DNA of 64,000 bases from Nitriliruptoraceae bacterium. GTDB lineage: Bacteria > Actinomycetota > Nitriliruptoria > Nitriliruptorales > Nitriliruptoraceae. Position 1 is the stretch's first letter, and the number at the start of each line of letters is the position of its first letter. The DNA lies in contig JAFIEQ010000001.1 of the NCBI GenBank assembly GCA_020832455.1, positions 1 through 64,000 on the forward strand, given 5' to 3'. This document shows, piece by piece, positions 9,332 to 19,548 of the stretch. The notes beneath the pieces were generated by a model. The model saw only the letters and a list, made by a program, of their open reading frames with translations, did not search any database and was not told the DNA's origin. The translations under genes and the position numbers were made by a program.

Positions 9332-10752
9332 CCCCCCCGACCGGACGAGGTGACACCTACCTGTGTGAGCTTGCGCGCCTGCCCGACGGCACGATCGCCC
9401 GGGAGGTCGCCGTCGAGGTCGTGGACGGCCGGTTCGTGCGGGTCGAGCCGGGTGGGGCCGTGGCGCCGCACGCGGTCCGGCTGTCCGGCCTGGTGCTCCC
9501 GGGCCTGGCCGACGGGCACAGTCACGCGTTCCACCGGGCCCTGCGGGGTCGGACCCACGCCCGCGCCCCAGGTGGCCGGCGTGGGTCGTTCTGGACCTGG
9601 CGCGAGCGCATGTACGAGGTGGCGGGGCGCCTGACCCCCGAGCGCTACCGCGTGCTCGCGACCGCCGTGTTCGCCGAGTCCGTCCTCGCCGGGGTCACCG
9701 GTGTCGGCGAGTTCCACTACCTGCACCACGGGCCGGGGGGCGATCCGTACGACGATCCGAACGCGTTCGGGCTGGCGCTGGTCGACGCGGCCCGTGCGGC
9801 CGGGGTCCGGTTGACCCTGCTGGACACCTGCTACCTCGTCGGTGGCATGGACACGCCGCTCACCGGGGTGCAGCGGCGGTTCGGGGACGGCGACGCCGCC
9901 CGCTGGACGGCGCGCGTGGACGCGCTGCGCGCCGCGGTCGGGTCGGCGCCGGACGTCGTGGTCGGCGCCGCGATCCACTCCGTGCGCGCGGTCGGCGCCG
10001 ATCAGCTCGCCACCGTGGCCGGGTGGGCCGATGACCGCCGCACGCCGCTGCACGTCCACCTGTCCGAGCAGCCGGCGGAGAACGAGGCGTGCCTCGCCGC
10101 CCACGGGCGCACCCCGACCGGGTTGCTCGACGACCACGGCGCGCTCGGGCCGCGGACGACCGCGGTGCACGCCACCCACCTGACCGGCCGGGACATCGAG
10201 GTGCTGGGGGAGCGGGGCGGCAGCGTGTGCCTGTGTCCGACCACGGAACGGGAACTGGCCGACGGGATCGGACCGGCACGCCTGTTGCGCGATGCCGGGG
10301 TGGCGCTCACCTTCGGTTCCGACAGTCGCGCGGTCGTCGAGCCCTTCGAGGAGGCCCGTGCCGCCGAGCTGCACCTGCGGCTCGCGACGTTGGAACGCGG
10401 CCACCTCGACGTCGATGGGCTGCTGGACGGGCTGACGACGGCGGGCCACGCCAGTCTGGGCGTCGCCGACGCCGGCCGCCTTGCGGTGGGCGCCCGGGCG
10501 GACCTCGTGGCCGTCCGGCTCGACTCCGTGCGCACCGCCGGGGCGGATCCTGCGGCCGCCGCGGCGATGGTGGTGTTCGCGGGTGCGGCGGCGGACGTGA
10601 CCGACGTGGTGGTCGACGGGCGGCGGGTGGTCACCGATGGCCGCCACGTGCTCGGCGACCTCGGGCGGCGGCTGGCGGCGGCGATGCGGCCGCTGCTGGC
10701 GCGGCACGGTGACGGCCACACCGACACGGACGAGGCGGAGGGGGATCGTTGA
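9328..10752 (+). CDS. hutF: Formimidoylglutamate deiminase
   Basis: [86 protein letters not shown]; overlaps the preceding stop. Confidence 0.93.
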   Translation: MTPPTGRGDTYLCELARLPDGTIAREVAVEVVDGRFVRVEPGGAVAPHAVRLSGLVLPGLADGHSHAFHRALRGRTHARAPGGRRGSFWTWRERMYEVAGRLTPERYRVLATAVFAESVLAGVTGVGEFHYLHHGPGGDPYDDPNAFGLALVDAARAAGVRLTLLDTCYLVGGMDTPLTGVQRRFGDGDAARWTARVDALRAAVGSAPDVVVGAAIHSVRAVGADQLATVAGWADDRRTPLHVHLSEQPAENEACLAAHGRTPTGLLDDHGALGPRTTAVHATHLTGRDIEVLGERGGSVCLCPTTERELADGIGPARLLRDAGVALTFGSDSRAVVEPFEEARAAELHLRLATLERGHLDVDGLLDGLTTAGHASLGVADAGRLAVGARADLVAVRLDSVRTAGADPAAAAAMVVFAGAAADVTDVVVDGRRVVTDGRHVLGDLGRRLAAAMRPLLARHGDGHTDTDEAEGDR

Positions 10753-11978
10753 TGGGCAGCGTCTGCATCGACCGCATCGGGGAGCTCGTCACCAACGACC
10801 CGGGAGGCACGGACCGTCCGGCGGAGGACGTCACGGACGACGCGCACCGGCTCGGTATCCGTCGGGATACGGCGGTGGTCGTCGACGACGGCCGCATCGC
10901 CTGGATCGGCCGCGCAGGGGAGGCCGGGCCGACCGACGAGCGCATCGACGTCGAGGGATGCGCGGTGCTGCCGGCGTTCGTCGACAGCCACAGCCACCTG
11001 ATCTTCGGCGGGGACCGGACCGCGGAGTTCGACGCGAGGATGCGCGGCGAGCGCTACGCCGCAGGTGGGATCCGGACCACGGTCGCCGCGACCCGGGCGG
11101 CCGACGACGCGACGCTGCTCGCGAACGCGACCCACCTGCTCCGCGAGATGCGCCGTCAGGGGACGGGCACGGTGGAGATCAAGTCCGGCTACGGGCTGTC
11201 GGTCCACGACGAGGCGCGCAGCCTGACCATCGCGGGCCGGCTGACCGACGAGACCACCTACCTCGGCGCCCACGTGCCGGGGCCGGAGTTCGCCGACGAC
11301 GTCGACGGGTACGTCGCGCTGGTGACCGGCGCGATGTTGGATGCCTGCGCGCCGCTGGCCCGGTGGATCGACGTGTTCGTCGAGCAGGGTGCGTTCGGGG
11401 CGGACGCGGCCCGCACGATCCTCACCGCTGGGCGGGCCCGCGGGCTCGGCCTCAAGGTGCACGCCAACCAGTTACGGCCCGGCCCCGGGGTCCAGGTGGC
11501 CTGCGAGATGGGCGCAGCGTCCGCGGACCACTGCACGCACCTCAGCGAGGCGGACGTGGCCGCGCTGGCCGACAGCGGCACCGTCGCGACGCTGGTGCCG
11601 GGCGCGGATTTCTCCACCCGCTCGCCGGTCTACCCCGACGGTCGGCGGCTGGTCGACGCCGGCGCGACGGTGGCACTCGCGACCGACTGCAACCCCGGCA
11701 CGTCGTTCACCACCTCGATGCCGTTCTGCATCGCCCTGGCCGTGCGCGAGTGCGGGCTGTCCCCGGCCGAGGCCGTCTGGGCCGCGACCGCCGGCGGTGC
11801 GGCGGCGCTGCGGCGCGACGACGTCGGTCGGATCGCGGTCGGGCTGCCGGCGGCGCTCACGGTGCTGGATGCGCCCTCGCACGTCCACCTCGCCTACCGA
11901 CCCGGCGTGCCGCTGACCCGGCCGTTGCTCGCTCCGCGTCCCGACCAGGCGGTGGGCGCTTCCGACCACTCCGGGTGA
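10752..11978 (+). CDS. hutI: Imidazolonepropionase
   Basis: [83 protein letters not shown]. Confidence 0.95.
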   Translation: MGSVCIDRIGELVTNDPGGTDRPAEDVTDDAHRLGIRRDTAVVVDDGRIAWIGRAGEAGPTDERIDVEGCAVLPAFVDSHSHLIFGGDRTAEFDARMRGERYAAGGIRTTVAATRAADDATLLANATHLLREMRRQGTGTVEIKSGYGLSVHDEARSLTIAGRLTDETTYLGAHVPGPEFADDVDGYVALVTGAMLDACAPLARWIDVFVEQGAFGADAARTILTAGRARGLGLKVHANQLRPGPGVQVACEMGAASADHCTHLSEADVAALADSGTVATLVPGADFSTRSPVYPDGRRLVDAGATVALATDCNPGTSFTTSMPFCIALAVRECGLSPAEAVWAATAGGAAALRRDDVGRIAVGLPAALTVLDAPSHVHLAYRPGVPLTRPLLAPRPDQAVGASDHSG

Positions 11979-12058
11979 GACGCCTGCCAGTACCCTCGCG
12001 CCTGACCGTGGACGGCGTCATCTCGGACGTCGGCGCGGTGGACCGGAGAGGGGGTCGC

Positions 12059-13318
12059 ATGTCGTTCGACGAGGAGCCATCGACCCCCGGGTCGACACCG
12101 GGCCACGGGTCCGCACCCGAGCAGAGCGCTGCGTCGGAGCATGGCGCGACGACGGGGCAGCCCGCCGCATCCGGGCAGGGTGACGCGCCGGAGCTCGACC
12201 CGATGGAGATGGCCCCGCACTACTACGGCGGCCAGGCGGTCATCGAAGGCGTGATGATGCGCGGCAAGGACCGGTGGGCCGTCGCGGTCCGCCGGCCGCA
12301 GGGCGACATCTGGCTCGAGTGCCACCCGACCTCCACCGCGCCACAGGACAAGGCGTGGCTGAAGTGGCCGCTCATCCGTGGGTGCTACGCGCTGTTCGAT
12401 TCGCTGGCGATCGGGATGAAGGCGCTCGGGATCTCCGCGGAGCGCTCGCTCGACGAGGACAGCGACGAGGAGGAGCTCTCCAGCGTCGCCATGGGCAGCG
12501 CGATGGTGACGGCCGCGCTGCTGTTCATCGGCGTGTTCATCTTCCTGCCCTCGGCGGGGACGAAGGGCATCGATGCGCTCATCGGCAACGTCATGGGCGA
12601 CGGGGTGTGGTTCCACATCGTGGAGTCGGTCATCCGGATCGCCATCTTCCTCGCCTACCTGTGGTCGATCTCGCTGATCAGCGACATCCGGCGGGTCTTC
12701 GAGTACCACGGGGCGGAGCACAAAACGATCGCCGCGTGGGAGCACGGGGAGGTGCTCGAGCCGGCCAACGTCGACAAGTACTCGACCCTGCACGTGCGCT
12801 GCGGGACGAACTTCCTCATCCTCGTCATGCTGATCGCGGTCGTGGTCTACACCGTCGGTGGGCTGCTCGTCCCGCCGCCGGAGGGCATCGCGTGGTGGGG
12901 CGCGGTCATCTACCACGTGATCCTGCGGATCGTGCTGTTGCCCGTGGTGGCCGGCCTCGCCTACGAGCAGCTCAAGCTCGGCGCCGCCAAGGGGGACAAC
13001 CCCATCATCAAGGCGATGACCAAGCCGGGGCTGTGGCTGCAGCTGATCACCACCAAGCAACCCGACCGGGACCAGATCGAGGTCGCCATCCGCGCCTTCG
13101 AGGCGGTCGTGCCGGCCGAGCACCGCGCCGGCCGGGTCCCCACCACGCTGGATTCGCCGATCACGGTGGCGCACGACAGCCTGGACGTCGTGTTGGAGTC
13201 CGCCGAGATCCGCATGGATCCCGGTCCCGATGCTGTCGCCCCCGGCGACCCGGCGTCGGCAAGCGATGCGGCGGTCCCCGGCGGTGACGAGGTGGTGGAG
13301 CGCACGGACGGCGCCTAG
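12059..13318 (+). CDS. DUF1385 domain-containing membrane protein
   Basis: YYGGQAVIEGVMMRGKDRWAVAVRRPQGDI, FEYHGAEHKTIAAWEHGE, HVRCGTNFLILVML, LPVVAGLAYEQLKLG. Confidence 0.9.
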   Translation: MSFDEEPSTPGSTPGHGSAPEQSAASEHGATTGQPAASGQGDAPELDPMEMAPHYYGGQAVIEGVMMRGKDRWAVAVRRPQGDIWLECHPTSTAPQDKAWLKWPLIRGCYALFDSLAIGMKALGISAERSLDEDSDEEELSSVAMGSAMVTAALLFIGVFIFLPSAGTKGIDALIGNVMGDGVWFHIVESVIRIAIFLAYLWSISLISDIRRVFEYHGAEHKTIAAWEHGEVLEPANVDKYSTLHVRCGTNFLILVMLIAVVVYTVGGLLVPPPEGIAWWGAVIYHVILRIVLLPVVAGLAYEQLKLGAAKGDNPIIKAMTKPGLWLQLITTKQPDRDQIEVAIRAFEAVVPAEHRAGRVPTTLDSPITVAHDSLDVVLESAEIRMDPGPDAVAPGDPASASDAAVPGGDEVVERTDGA

Positions 13319-13392
13319 CGACCTCGACGCCGCTACCCGTCTTCCACGCCACCGCCGCGCGCCCCCGCGCCCCTCAACCGCCGAGGCCGTCC

Positions 13393-14472
13393 GTGTTCGA
13401 CAAGCTCGCCCAGCTCGAGGATCGCCACCGCGACATCGAGGCCCAGCTCGCCGACCCGGCCGTGACCGCCGACGGGGAGCGCTACACCGCGCTGGCCAAG
13501 CAGCACGCGGAGCTCTCGGAGGTCGTCGGCGTCTACCGCGACTGGCGCCAGGCCGGCGAGGACCTCGAGGCCGCCCGGGAGATGGCGGCCGAGGCCGACG
13601 GCGACGACGCCGCGATGATGCGCGACGAGGTCGCCGAGCTGCAGGCGCGGCGTACAGCGCTGGAGACCGAGCTCAAGCTCGCGCTCGTCCCCCGCGATCC
13701 GAACGACGACCGTGACGTGATGCTGGAGATCCGTGCCGCCGCGGGTGGGGACGAAGCCGGTCTGTTCGCCGGTGAGCTGCAGCAGATGTACCTGCGCTAC
13801 GCCCAGCAGCAGGGGTGGCGCACCACCGTGCTGAGCGTGTCGGCGCAGGGCATCGGCGGGGTCAAGGAGGCGATCGTGGAGATCGTCGGCCGCGGCGCGT
13901 TCGCGCACCTCAAGCACGAATCCGGGGTCCACCGCGTCCAAAGGGTCCCCGCCACGGAGTCGCAGGGCCGCATCCACACCTCCACCGCCTCGGTCGCCGT
14001 CCTGCCGGTCGCGGAGGAGGTCGACGTCGAGGTGGCCGTCTCGGACGTGCGCATCGACGTCTTCCGCGCCTCGGGACCGGGCGGGCAGAGCGTGAACACC
14101 ACCGACTCGGCCGTTCGCGTCACCCACCTGCCGACCGGGGTGACGGTCAGCTGCCAGGACGAGAAGTCCCAGCACCAGAACCGGGACAAGGCGATGAAGA
14201 TCCTGCGCTCCCGGCTGCTGCAGACCGCGCAGGAGCAGGCGGCCGCGGAACGTGCCGACGCCCGCAAGGGCCAGATCGGCACCGGCGACCGCTCGGAGAA
14301 GATCCGCACCTACAACGTGCCGCAGTCGCGCATCACCGACCACCGGCTGGGCCTCAGCGTCCACGACGTGGACGGGGTGCTCGGCGGCGGGCTCTCCCCG
14401 TTCGTGGACGCGCTGCGGCAGGCCGAACGCGAGGCGAAGTTGGCCAGCCTCGACGAGGACACACCCGCGTGA
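13393..14472 (+). CDS. prfA: Peptide chain release factor 1
   Basis: GGQ motif FRASGPGGQSVNTTDSAVRVTHLPTG; AAAGGDEAGLFAGEL; HRVQRVPATESQGRIHTSTASVAVLP. Confidence 0.97.
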   Translation: MFDKLAQLEDRHRDIEAQLADPAVTADGERYTALAKQHAELSEVVGVYRDWRQAGEDLEAAREMAAEADGDDAAMMRDEVAELQARRTALETELKLALVPRDPNDDRDVMLEIRAAAGGDEAGLFAGELQQMYLRYAQQQGWRTTVLSVSAQGIGGVKEAIVEIVGRGAFAHLKHESGVHRVQRVPATESQGRIHTSTASVAVLPVAEEVDVEVAVSDVRIDVFRASGPGGQSVNTTDSAVRVTHLPTGVTVSCQDEKSQHQNRDKAMKILRSRLLQTAQEQAAAERADARKGQIGTGDRSEKIRTYNVPQSRITDHRLGLSVHDVDGVLGGGLSPFVDALRQAEREAKLASLDEDTPA

Positions 14473-15320
14473 ACGCCGCGGTCCGCCACCCCGAGGTCGT
14501 CGCGGCCGTGGCCGAGCGCTTGCGCACCGCCGGGCTGCCGAGCCCGGATGCCGATGCCCGCTGGCTGGTCGAACACGTCGACGGGGTGGTGGGCGACCCG
14601 GTCGGCTGCGGTGCGGCGCTGCTCGACGGGCTGGTGGCCCGACGGCTGGCGCGCGAGCCGCTGCAGTTGATCCTCGGCAAGGCGGCGTTCCGCACCGTGG
14701 AGGTGGCCGTCGCCCCCGGGGTGTTCATCCCCCGTCCGGAGACGGAGGTCGTGGCGGGGATCGCCATCGACGCCGCCCGCGCGGCGGGTGGTCGGCCCCG
14801 TGTGGTCGAGCCGTGCACCGGCACCGGCGCGATCGCCTGCAGCCTGCTCGCGGAGGTCCCCGGCGTCGAGGTGCTGGCCACGGACGTGGATCCGGCCGCC
14901 GCGGCGCTCGCGACGCGCAACCTCGCCGTGGTCCCCGCCGCGCACGGCGCGCGGGGCGAGGTCCGCCACGGCGCCCTGCTCGATCCGGTCGACCCCGCCT
15001 GGCGCGGCACCGTGGACGTGCTGGTCGCCAACCCGCCCTACCTCCCCGCGGCCGACCGAGGCAGCTGGCAGCCGGAGGTCGCCGACCACGACCCCGATCG
15101 CGCGCTCGTCGGGGGTGAGGACGGCCACGAGGTGGTCGATGCCCTGCTCGCGCTCGCAGCCGCGTGGCTTCGGCCGGGTGGCACGGTGGTGCTGGAGATC
15201 GACGAGCGTCGAGGCAGCGACGCCCTCGCGCAGGCGGCACGACTCGGCCTGATCGACGCCCGCGTCGAGCGCGACCTCACCGGTGCGGACCGGGCGATCG
15301 TCGCGGTCCGTCCGGCCTGA
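14469..15320 (+). CDS. prmC: Peptide chain release factor N5-glutamine methyltransferase
   Basis: FIPRPETEVV, EPCTGTGAIACSLLAE, VANPPYLP; GTGA overlap with prfA. Confidence 0.95.
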   Translation: MNAAVRHPEVVAAVAERLRTAGLPSPDADARWLVEHVDGVVGDPVGCGAALLDGLVARRLAREPLQLILGKAAFRTVEVAVAPGVFIPRPETEVVAGIAIDAARAAGGRPRVVEPCTGTGAIACSLLAEVPGVEVLATDVDPAAAALATRNLAVVPAAHGARGEVRHGALLDPVDPAWRGTVDVLVANPPYLPAADRGSWQPEVADHDPDRALVGGEDGHEVVDALLALAAAWLRPGGTVVLEIDERRGSDALAQAARLGLIDARVERDLTGADRAIVAVRPA

Positions 15321-15323
15321 GCG

Positions 15324-15341
15324 GCCGGCCGTGTGGCCGGC
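15324..15341 (+). terminator. Hairpin GCCGGCC-GTGT-GGCCGGC just after prmC
   Basis: Perfect 7-bp stem with 4-nt loop, 4 nt after the prmC stop; no U-tract. Confidence 0.45.
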
Positions 15342-15354
15342 TGCACGGACGGGT

Positions 15355-15380
15355 GGAAGCATCCGCCGGCGCGGTCGGTT
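15355..15380 (+). promoter_or_regulatory. Candidate SigR-type promoter A: GGAAG-N18-GTT
   Basis: GGGTGGAAGCATCCGCCGGCGCGGTCGGTTGTCCC; reads toward the AhpD-like CDS at 15443. Confidence 0.65.
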
Positions 15381-15442
15381 GTCCCGGGTACGAGCGCAGG
15401 ACGGCACGTGCCGACCTGCGCGCCCCGAGACGAGGACGATCC

Positions 15443-15988
15443 ATGACCCGTGTCCCGATCCACACCACCGACGATGCCCCCGAGGCGTCGAAGCCACCGC
15501 TCGAGCGACAGTCGGCGCGCATCGGCAAGACGCTGAACATCTTCGGCGCGATGGCGCACTCCCCGACGGTGATCGGGCTCTACGACACGGTGGAGAGCTA
15601 CCTCGCGGAGCACACGTCGCTCGAGCCGCCCGTGCGTGAAGCGGTCCACCTGACCATCGCCAACGTCAACGAGTGCGCGTACTGCCAGGCCGCCTACACC
15701 GGCGCGGCGCGCAAACACGGCTACTCGCAGGACCAGACCCTGCAGATCCGACGCGGGCAGGTCGACGGCGACGATCGGCTCACCGCCCTGCTCGCGCTGA
15801 CGCGGGAGCTGGCTTCCAACAAGGGCGAGGTCGCCGACGCGACGTGGCAGGCGGCGCTGGACGCGGGTTGGTCGGAGCCGGAGTTGCTCGACGCGTTCGC
15901 CGAGGTGGTCCGCACCGTGCTGACCAACTGGTTCAACCACCTCGTGCACACCGAGCAGGACCTGCCCGAGGCGCCCCCGCTCGACTGA
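15443..15988 (+). CDS. AhpD-like / carboxymuconolactone decarboxylase family protein with CxxC
   Basis: VREAVHLTIANVNECAYCQAAYTGAARKHGYSQDQ. Confidence 0.8.
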   Translation: MTRVPIHTTDDAPEASKPPLERQSARIGKTLNIFGAMAHSPTVIGLYDTVESYLAEHTSLEPPVREAVHLTIANVNECAYCQAAYTGAARKHGYSQDQTLQIRRGQVDGDDRLTALLALTRELASNKGEVADATWQAALDAGWSEPELLDAFAEVVRTVLTNWFNHLVHTEQDLPEAPPLD

Positions 15989-16080
15989 GTTGCTCGACCG
16001 AGCGTCACCCGGGGGAGGCGTCCGTGCGTCCCCCGGCGGCGCGGCCTCGTCGCCCGCGCGGGACGGGCACCCGCCTCCCC

Positions 16081-17322
16081 TCAGGGCACGACGACCTCGG
16101 TGTCGGGCCGGAACGCGACCCACACGAACCAGAAGGTGTCGTCGTGGGGGATCGCCTCCAGCGCGCGGCCCTCCAGGGGGCCGTCGGTGAACCATCCACG
16201 CAGGTCCAGCGTCGACCCGGACGCGGCGTCGGCGAAGCCGTCGTCGGTCGCCTGCAGATCGAGCTCGACACCATCGAGCGCCAGGTCGAACACCGCGGTC
16301 TGGCCGACGTCCCGGCCCTCGTCGATCGCACCACGGTCCAGTGCGCTGGCCTGACCGGGCGCCCACAGGGTGACGATCTCCCGCGACCCGAGCGTGGTCG
16401 CGACCAGACGCTCATCCGCCAGCACCTCGAGGCCGATCGCGGTCGCCTCGTCGCCGTCGGCGACCCCGACGAACCGCGCCATCGGTGCGAAACGCTCATC
16501 GAGCGCGCCCTCGAACAGGAACGGCAGGCTGTCCTCGTCGTCGTAGCCGGCGTAGGGGTTCCGGCCGTAGTTGCGCTGGTGCCCGGTCTCCCGCGACAGC
16601 ACCTGCCCGTCGGGGTGCAGCTCCACGAACTCCTCGAACCCCAGCAGCCACGCCGGCAGCCGGTCGAGACGCTCGCCGAGGAACTCCTCACCGACGATCC
16701 CCTCGCCCTCGAACTGGGTCCACAGGTTGCGGGTCTGGCGGTCGTACATCACCAGGTTCGACAGGTACAGCCGCCCCGAGGTCCCAAAGTCGAGCACCTC
16801 GACGCCGTCCGGGCCGTCGATGGTCCGGTCGAAGACCAGCGCGGAGTTGCACAGCGGGCAGTAGGTCACCACCAGGGGGATCCCCGCGACCTCGTCGTTG
16901 ACGATCTCGTGCCAGGTCAGGATGGCCAGCGGGTAGGCCCGGGCATCGCCGGCGACGTCCACGACCATCACGGGGCTGGTGGGCTCGAGCCACTCGCTCG
17001 CCGCGTCGATCGACTCGAAGACCGGCTCGTCGATCGGTGGGATCCCATCGGGTGGTGGGCCACCGGAGATGATCTCGTGCAGCGGGACCGAGTGGGCCGG
17101 CTCACAGCCGATCTGTTCGAAGTGGAACTGCCCGGGTTCGCAGTCCTGCGAGGTCTCGCGCAGCGGTTCCCGGGGCGTGCCGGGACTGACCGTGCTCGCA
17201 GGCGCGGCGGTAGCGGCGTCCGCCGCTCCACCGGCGTCGGCACCGACTTCGGGGTCCGCGGGGCCGGCGCAGGCGGCCAACAGCACGGCAGCCGTCGCGA
17301 TCGCGGCGAACGTCCGACCCAT
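16081..17322 (-). CDS. DUF3179 domain-containing lipoprotein
   Basis: Lipobox AAVLLAACAG; YPLAILTWHEIVNDEVAGIPLVVTYCPLCNSALVFDR; LWTQFEGEGIVG. Confidence 0.88.
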   Translation of the reverse strand: MGRTFAAIATAAVLLAACAGPADPEVGADAGGAADAATAAPASTVSPGTPREPLRETSQDCEPGQFHFEQIGCEPAHSVPLHEIISGGPPPDGIPPIDEPVFESIDAASEWLEPTSPVMVVDVAGDARAYPLAILTWHEIVNDEVAGIPLVVTYCPLCNSALVFDRTIDGPDGVEVLDFGTSGRLYLSNLVMYDRQTRNLWTQFEGEGIVGEEFLGERLDRLPAWLLGFEEFVELHPDGQVLSRETGHQRNYGRNPYAGYDDEDSLPFLFEGALDERFAPMARFVGVADGDEATAIGLEVLADERLVATTLGSREIVTLWAPGQASALDRGAIDEGRDVGQTAVFDLALDGVELDLQATDDGFADAASGSTLDLRGWFTDGPLEGRALEAIPHDDTFWFVWVAFRPDTEVVVP

Positions 17323-17353
17323 CAGCGTCTCCTCAGCAGGGTGCGGTGGGGAC

Positions 17354-17379
17354 AACACGCCACGTCGGCCGGGGCTTCC
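17354..17379 (-). promoter_or_regulatory. Candidate SigR-type promoter B: GGAAG-N18-GTT
   Basis: Minus strand GATGGAAGCCCCGGCCGACGTGGCGTGTTGTCCCC; about 32 nt before the DUF3179 start. Confidence 0.65.
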
Positions 17380-17425
17380 ATCTCCTCGTGCCCCCCAGCG
17401 CGCGGTTCAACACCACCACCGCGGG

Positions 17426-17451
17426 GGAATCTCCGGCGTGCCGCGCGGGTT
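17426..17451 (+). promoter_or_regulatory. Candidate SigR-type promoter C: GGAAT-N18-GTT
   Basis: GGGGGAATCTCCGGCGTGCCGCGCGGGTTGG; divergent to B, reads toward the mycoredoxin-like CDS. Confidence 0.7.
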
Positions 17452-17529
17452 GGTGTCGTCAGAGGCGCGGACCGCACCACGCGGTCCCGGCGGGCGAGAA
17501 CTCGCCCGTGAACCGGACGGGAGCCGACC

Positions 17530-17871
17530 GTGACCACCGACCATGCCGAGCAGGACACCATCACGGTGTTCTGGCGGCCCGGCTGTCCCTTCTGCGCGGG
17601 GCTGTTCCGGGGTCTGGAGCGGGCCGGTCTGGAGGTGGAGCGCATCGACATCTGGGAGGACGAGCAGGGTGCCGCGTTCGTCCGCGGCGTCGCGGGCGGG
17701 AACGAGACCGTCCCCACCGTGCGGATCGGCGACCTCGCGCTGGTCAACCCGAGTTCGAACGAGGTGCTGCGCACGGTCGCGGAACACCGGCCAGATCGCC
17801 TCCCGGAGGGCTACCAGCCGCCGCAGCCAGGCAGGCTCGCCCAGGCCGTCACCCGCCTGCTCGGGGGCTGA
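17530..17871 (+). CDS. Mycoredoxin/glutaredoxin-like protein
   Basis: ITVFWRPGCPFCAGLFRGLERAGLEVERIDI...GGNETVPTVRIGDLALVNPSSNEV; CPFC active site plus GNxTVPT and NPS signatures. Confidence 0.85.
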   Translation: MTTDHAEQDTITVFWRPGCPFCAGLFRGLERAGLEVERIDIWEDEQGAAFVRGVAGGNETVPTVRIGDLALVNPSSNEVLRTVAEHRPDRLPEGYQPPQPGRLAQAVTRLLGG

Positions 17872-17922
17872 CGGGGCCCGTCGCCGACGTGAGCCGGCGC
17901 GATCCCCGGGTCGCCTGCCTGC

Positions 17923-18285
17923 TCAGGGCCAGGGCGTGGTGGGTTGCAGGACCGCTTCCTCGAGCGCCTCGGTGCGCAGGTGCGTGACCTGCTGGTAGTC
18001 CGGGTCGGCCACCATGCGCGAGAACGCGGCGCGGCTCGGGTAGCGCACGCACAGCACAGCGTCCCACGCCTGGCCGTCCTCCGCGACGAGCGGGGTACTG
18101 CCGTCCCCCGCGTAGAGCACCTCGCCACCGAACCGTGGCAACACCTCGGTCAGTGCCCCGGCGTAGGCGAGGTAGCGCTGCCGGCCCCCGTCCGCGCGGA
18201 ACCGCAGCAGGTTGAGCATCACCACGGGCCCGTCGTCGTCGGCCAGGAACCGCTTGAGATCGGCGCCCGTCGGATCGATCGCCAT
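17923..18285 (-). CDS. DUF1330 domain-containing protein
   Basis: GPVVMLNLLRFRADGGRQRYLAYAGALTEVLPRFGGEVLYAGD...WDAVLCVRYPSRAAFSRMVADPDYQ. Confidence 0.75.
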   Translation of the reverse strand: MAIDPTGADLKRFLADDDGPVVMLNLLRFRADGGRQRYLAYAGALTEVLPRFGGEVLYAGDGSTPLVAEDGQAWDAVLCVRYPSRAAFSRMVADPDYQQVTHLRTEALEEAVLQPTTPWP

Positions 18286-18376
18286 CGTGTGTCCCTCCGC
18301 AGGTGGGTCGTCGCTCGCCGGTACCGCGGGTGGGATCCGAGCACACGGGCCGCGTAGGACGGCCGGTCGGACGCCC

Positions 18377-19102
18377 TCAGCGGTACTCGGGGTTCGGGCT
18401 GTCGAAGCGCTGCCCCGCGTCCCAGGCGGTGCGCTGGTTGCCGTGGGCGGGGAACCCCCCGGCGTCCTTCAACCACCGGGCGGTGTGCAGCAGGTTCCAC
18501 GTCATGAAGGTGGTGTTGCGGTTCGTGAAGTCGTTGTCCGGTCCGCCCGACCCCTCGTCGGCGTACGACGGACCCGGTCCGGCTTCCCCAAGCCAGGCGG
18601 CGTCCGCCTGGGGCGGGATGACGTAGCCGAGGTGTTGCAGGCTGTAGAGCAGGTTCATGGCGCAGTGCTTGGCCCCGTCCTCGTTGCCGGTGACGATGAC
18701 CCCGCCGGTGCGGCCGTAGTAGGCGTACTGGCCGTCGTCGTTGAGCTGGGCCGAGTTGCCGTAGAGGCGCTCCACGACGCGGCTCGCCACCGAGGACTTC
18801 TCCCCGAGCCAGATGGGGGTCATCAGCACGAGGATGTCGGCAGCCATGACGCGCTCGAACAGCGCCGGCCAGTCGTCGCGGTCGGCGCCGTGCTCGGTCA
18901 TGTCGGGGTACACGCCGGGGGCGAGGTGGTGGTCGACCGCGCGCACCTGGTCGACGTCGACCCCCTGCGCTTCGAGGATCGCGATGGAGCGATCAGCCAG
19001 CGCCTGGGTGTGCGAGGGCTCGGGCGAGGGCTTCAGGGTGCAGTTGATGAACAGCGCGCGCAGGTCGTCGTAGGTCGCGGGTGGGCGTGGGTCGTCGGTC
19101 AC
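18377..19102 (-). CDS. Flavodoxin-like fold NAD(P)H-dependent FMN reductase family protein
   Basis: LRALFINCTLKPSPEPSHTQALADRSIAILEAQGVDVDQVRAVDH, ILVLMTPIWLGEKSSVASRVVERLYG, GGVIVTGNEDGAKHC. Confidence 0.8.
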   Translation of the reverse strand: MTDDPRPPATYDDLRALFINCTLKPSPEPSHTQALADRSIAILEAQGVDVDQVRAVDHHLAPGVYPDMTEHGADRDDWPALFERVMAADILVLMTPIWLGEKSSVASRVVERLYGNSAQLNDDGQYAYYGRTGGVIVTGNEDGAKHCAMNLLYSLQHLGYVIPPQADAAWLGEAGPGPSYADEGSGGPDNDFTNRNTTFMTWNLLHTARWLKDAGGFPAHGNQRTAWDAGQRFDSPNPEYR

Positions 19103-19161
19103 GAGCGGTCCTGTCCTGGTCGGGTCCGGGCGTGGTGTCCGGTGGGGGTGCCGAGAGGTGT

Positions 19162-19407
19162 TCACCCATCGTGGAGCAGGTCGTCGAGCGCGTCCACGGT
19201 CCGTCGCAGCGCGCTCAGGTCGATGTCCGGTCGCCGGGCCCGGATGCGTGCGATGACCTCGCGTAGCGTCGCGGCGTCGATCCCGCAGCGCGGGCAGTCC
19301 GCGAGGTGGGCGGCGACGCCTTCCGCGGGGGCGTGCTCGAGCTCCCCGTCGAGGTAGGACTGCAGGGCGCGTCGGACCTGGCGGCAGCGCAACCGCTGCT
19401 CGTGCAT
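19162..19407 (-). CDS. RsrA-like zinc-binding anti-sigma factor (copy 1)
   Basis: MHEQRLRCRQVRRALQSYLDGELEHAPAEGVAAHLADCPRCGIDAATLREV; N-terminal Cys plus HxxxCxxC. Confidence 0.85.
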   Translation of the reverse strand: MHEQRLRCRQVRRALQSYLDGELEHAPAEGVAAHLADCPRCGIDAATLREVIARIRARRPDIDLSALRRTVDALDDLLHDG

Positions 19408-19471
19408 GGTGACCTCCGCCCCGCCGTCGCGATCGGCGCGTCGCGTCCGACATCCGGCGCTCGTCGGGGAC

Positions 19472-19497
19472 AACACCCGGCACGTCGCACGGCTTCC
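19472..19497 (-). promoter_or_regulatory. Candidate SigR-type promoter D: GGAAG-N18-GTT
   Basis: Minus strand GGTGGAAGCCGTGCGACGTGCCGGGTGTTGTCCCC, upstream of anti-sigma copy 1. Confidence 0.65.
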
Positions 19498-19548
19498 ACC
19501 TTGGCGCACCCGGCTCGCCTCGGGACCGGGCGGTACCGTCCCGTCGGG

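Noticed and set aside
19408-19548. A GGAAK-N18-GTT promoter for the sigma gene itself on the plus strand
   Set aside because: The only match in this intergenic region is on the minus strand, facing anti-sigma copy 1; I could not find one for the sigma gene.
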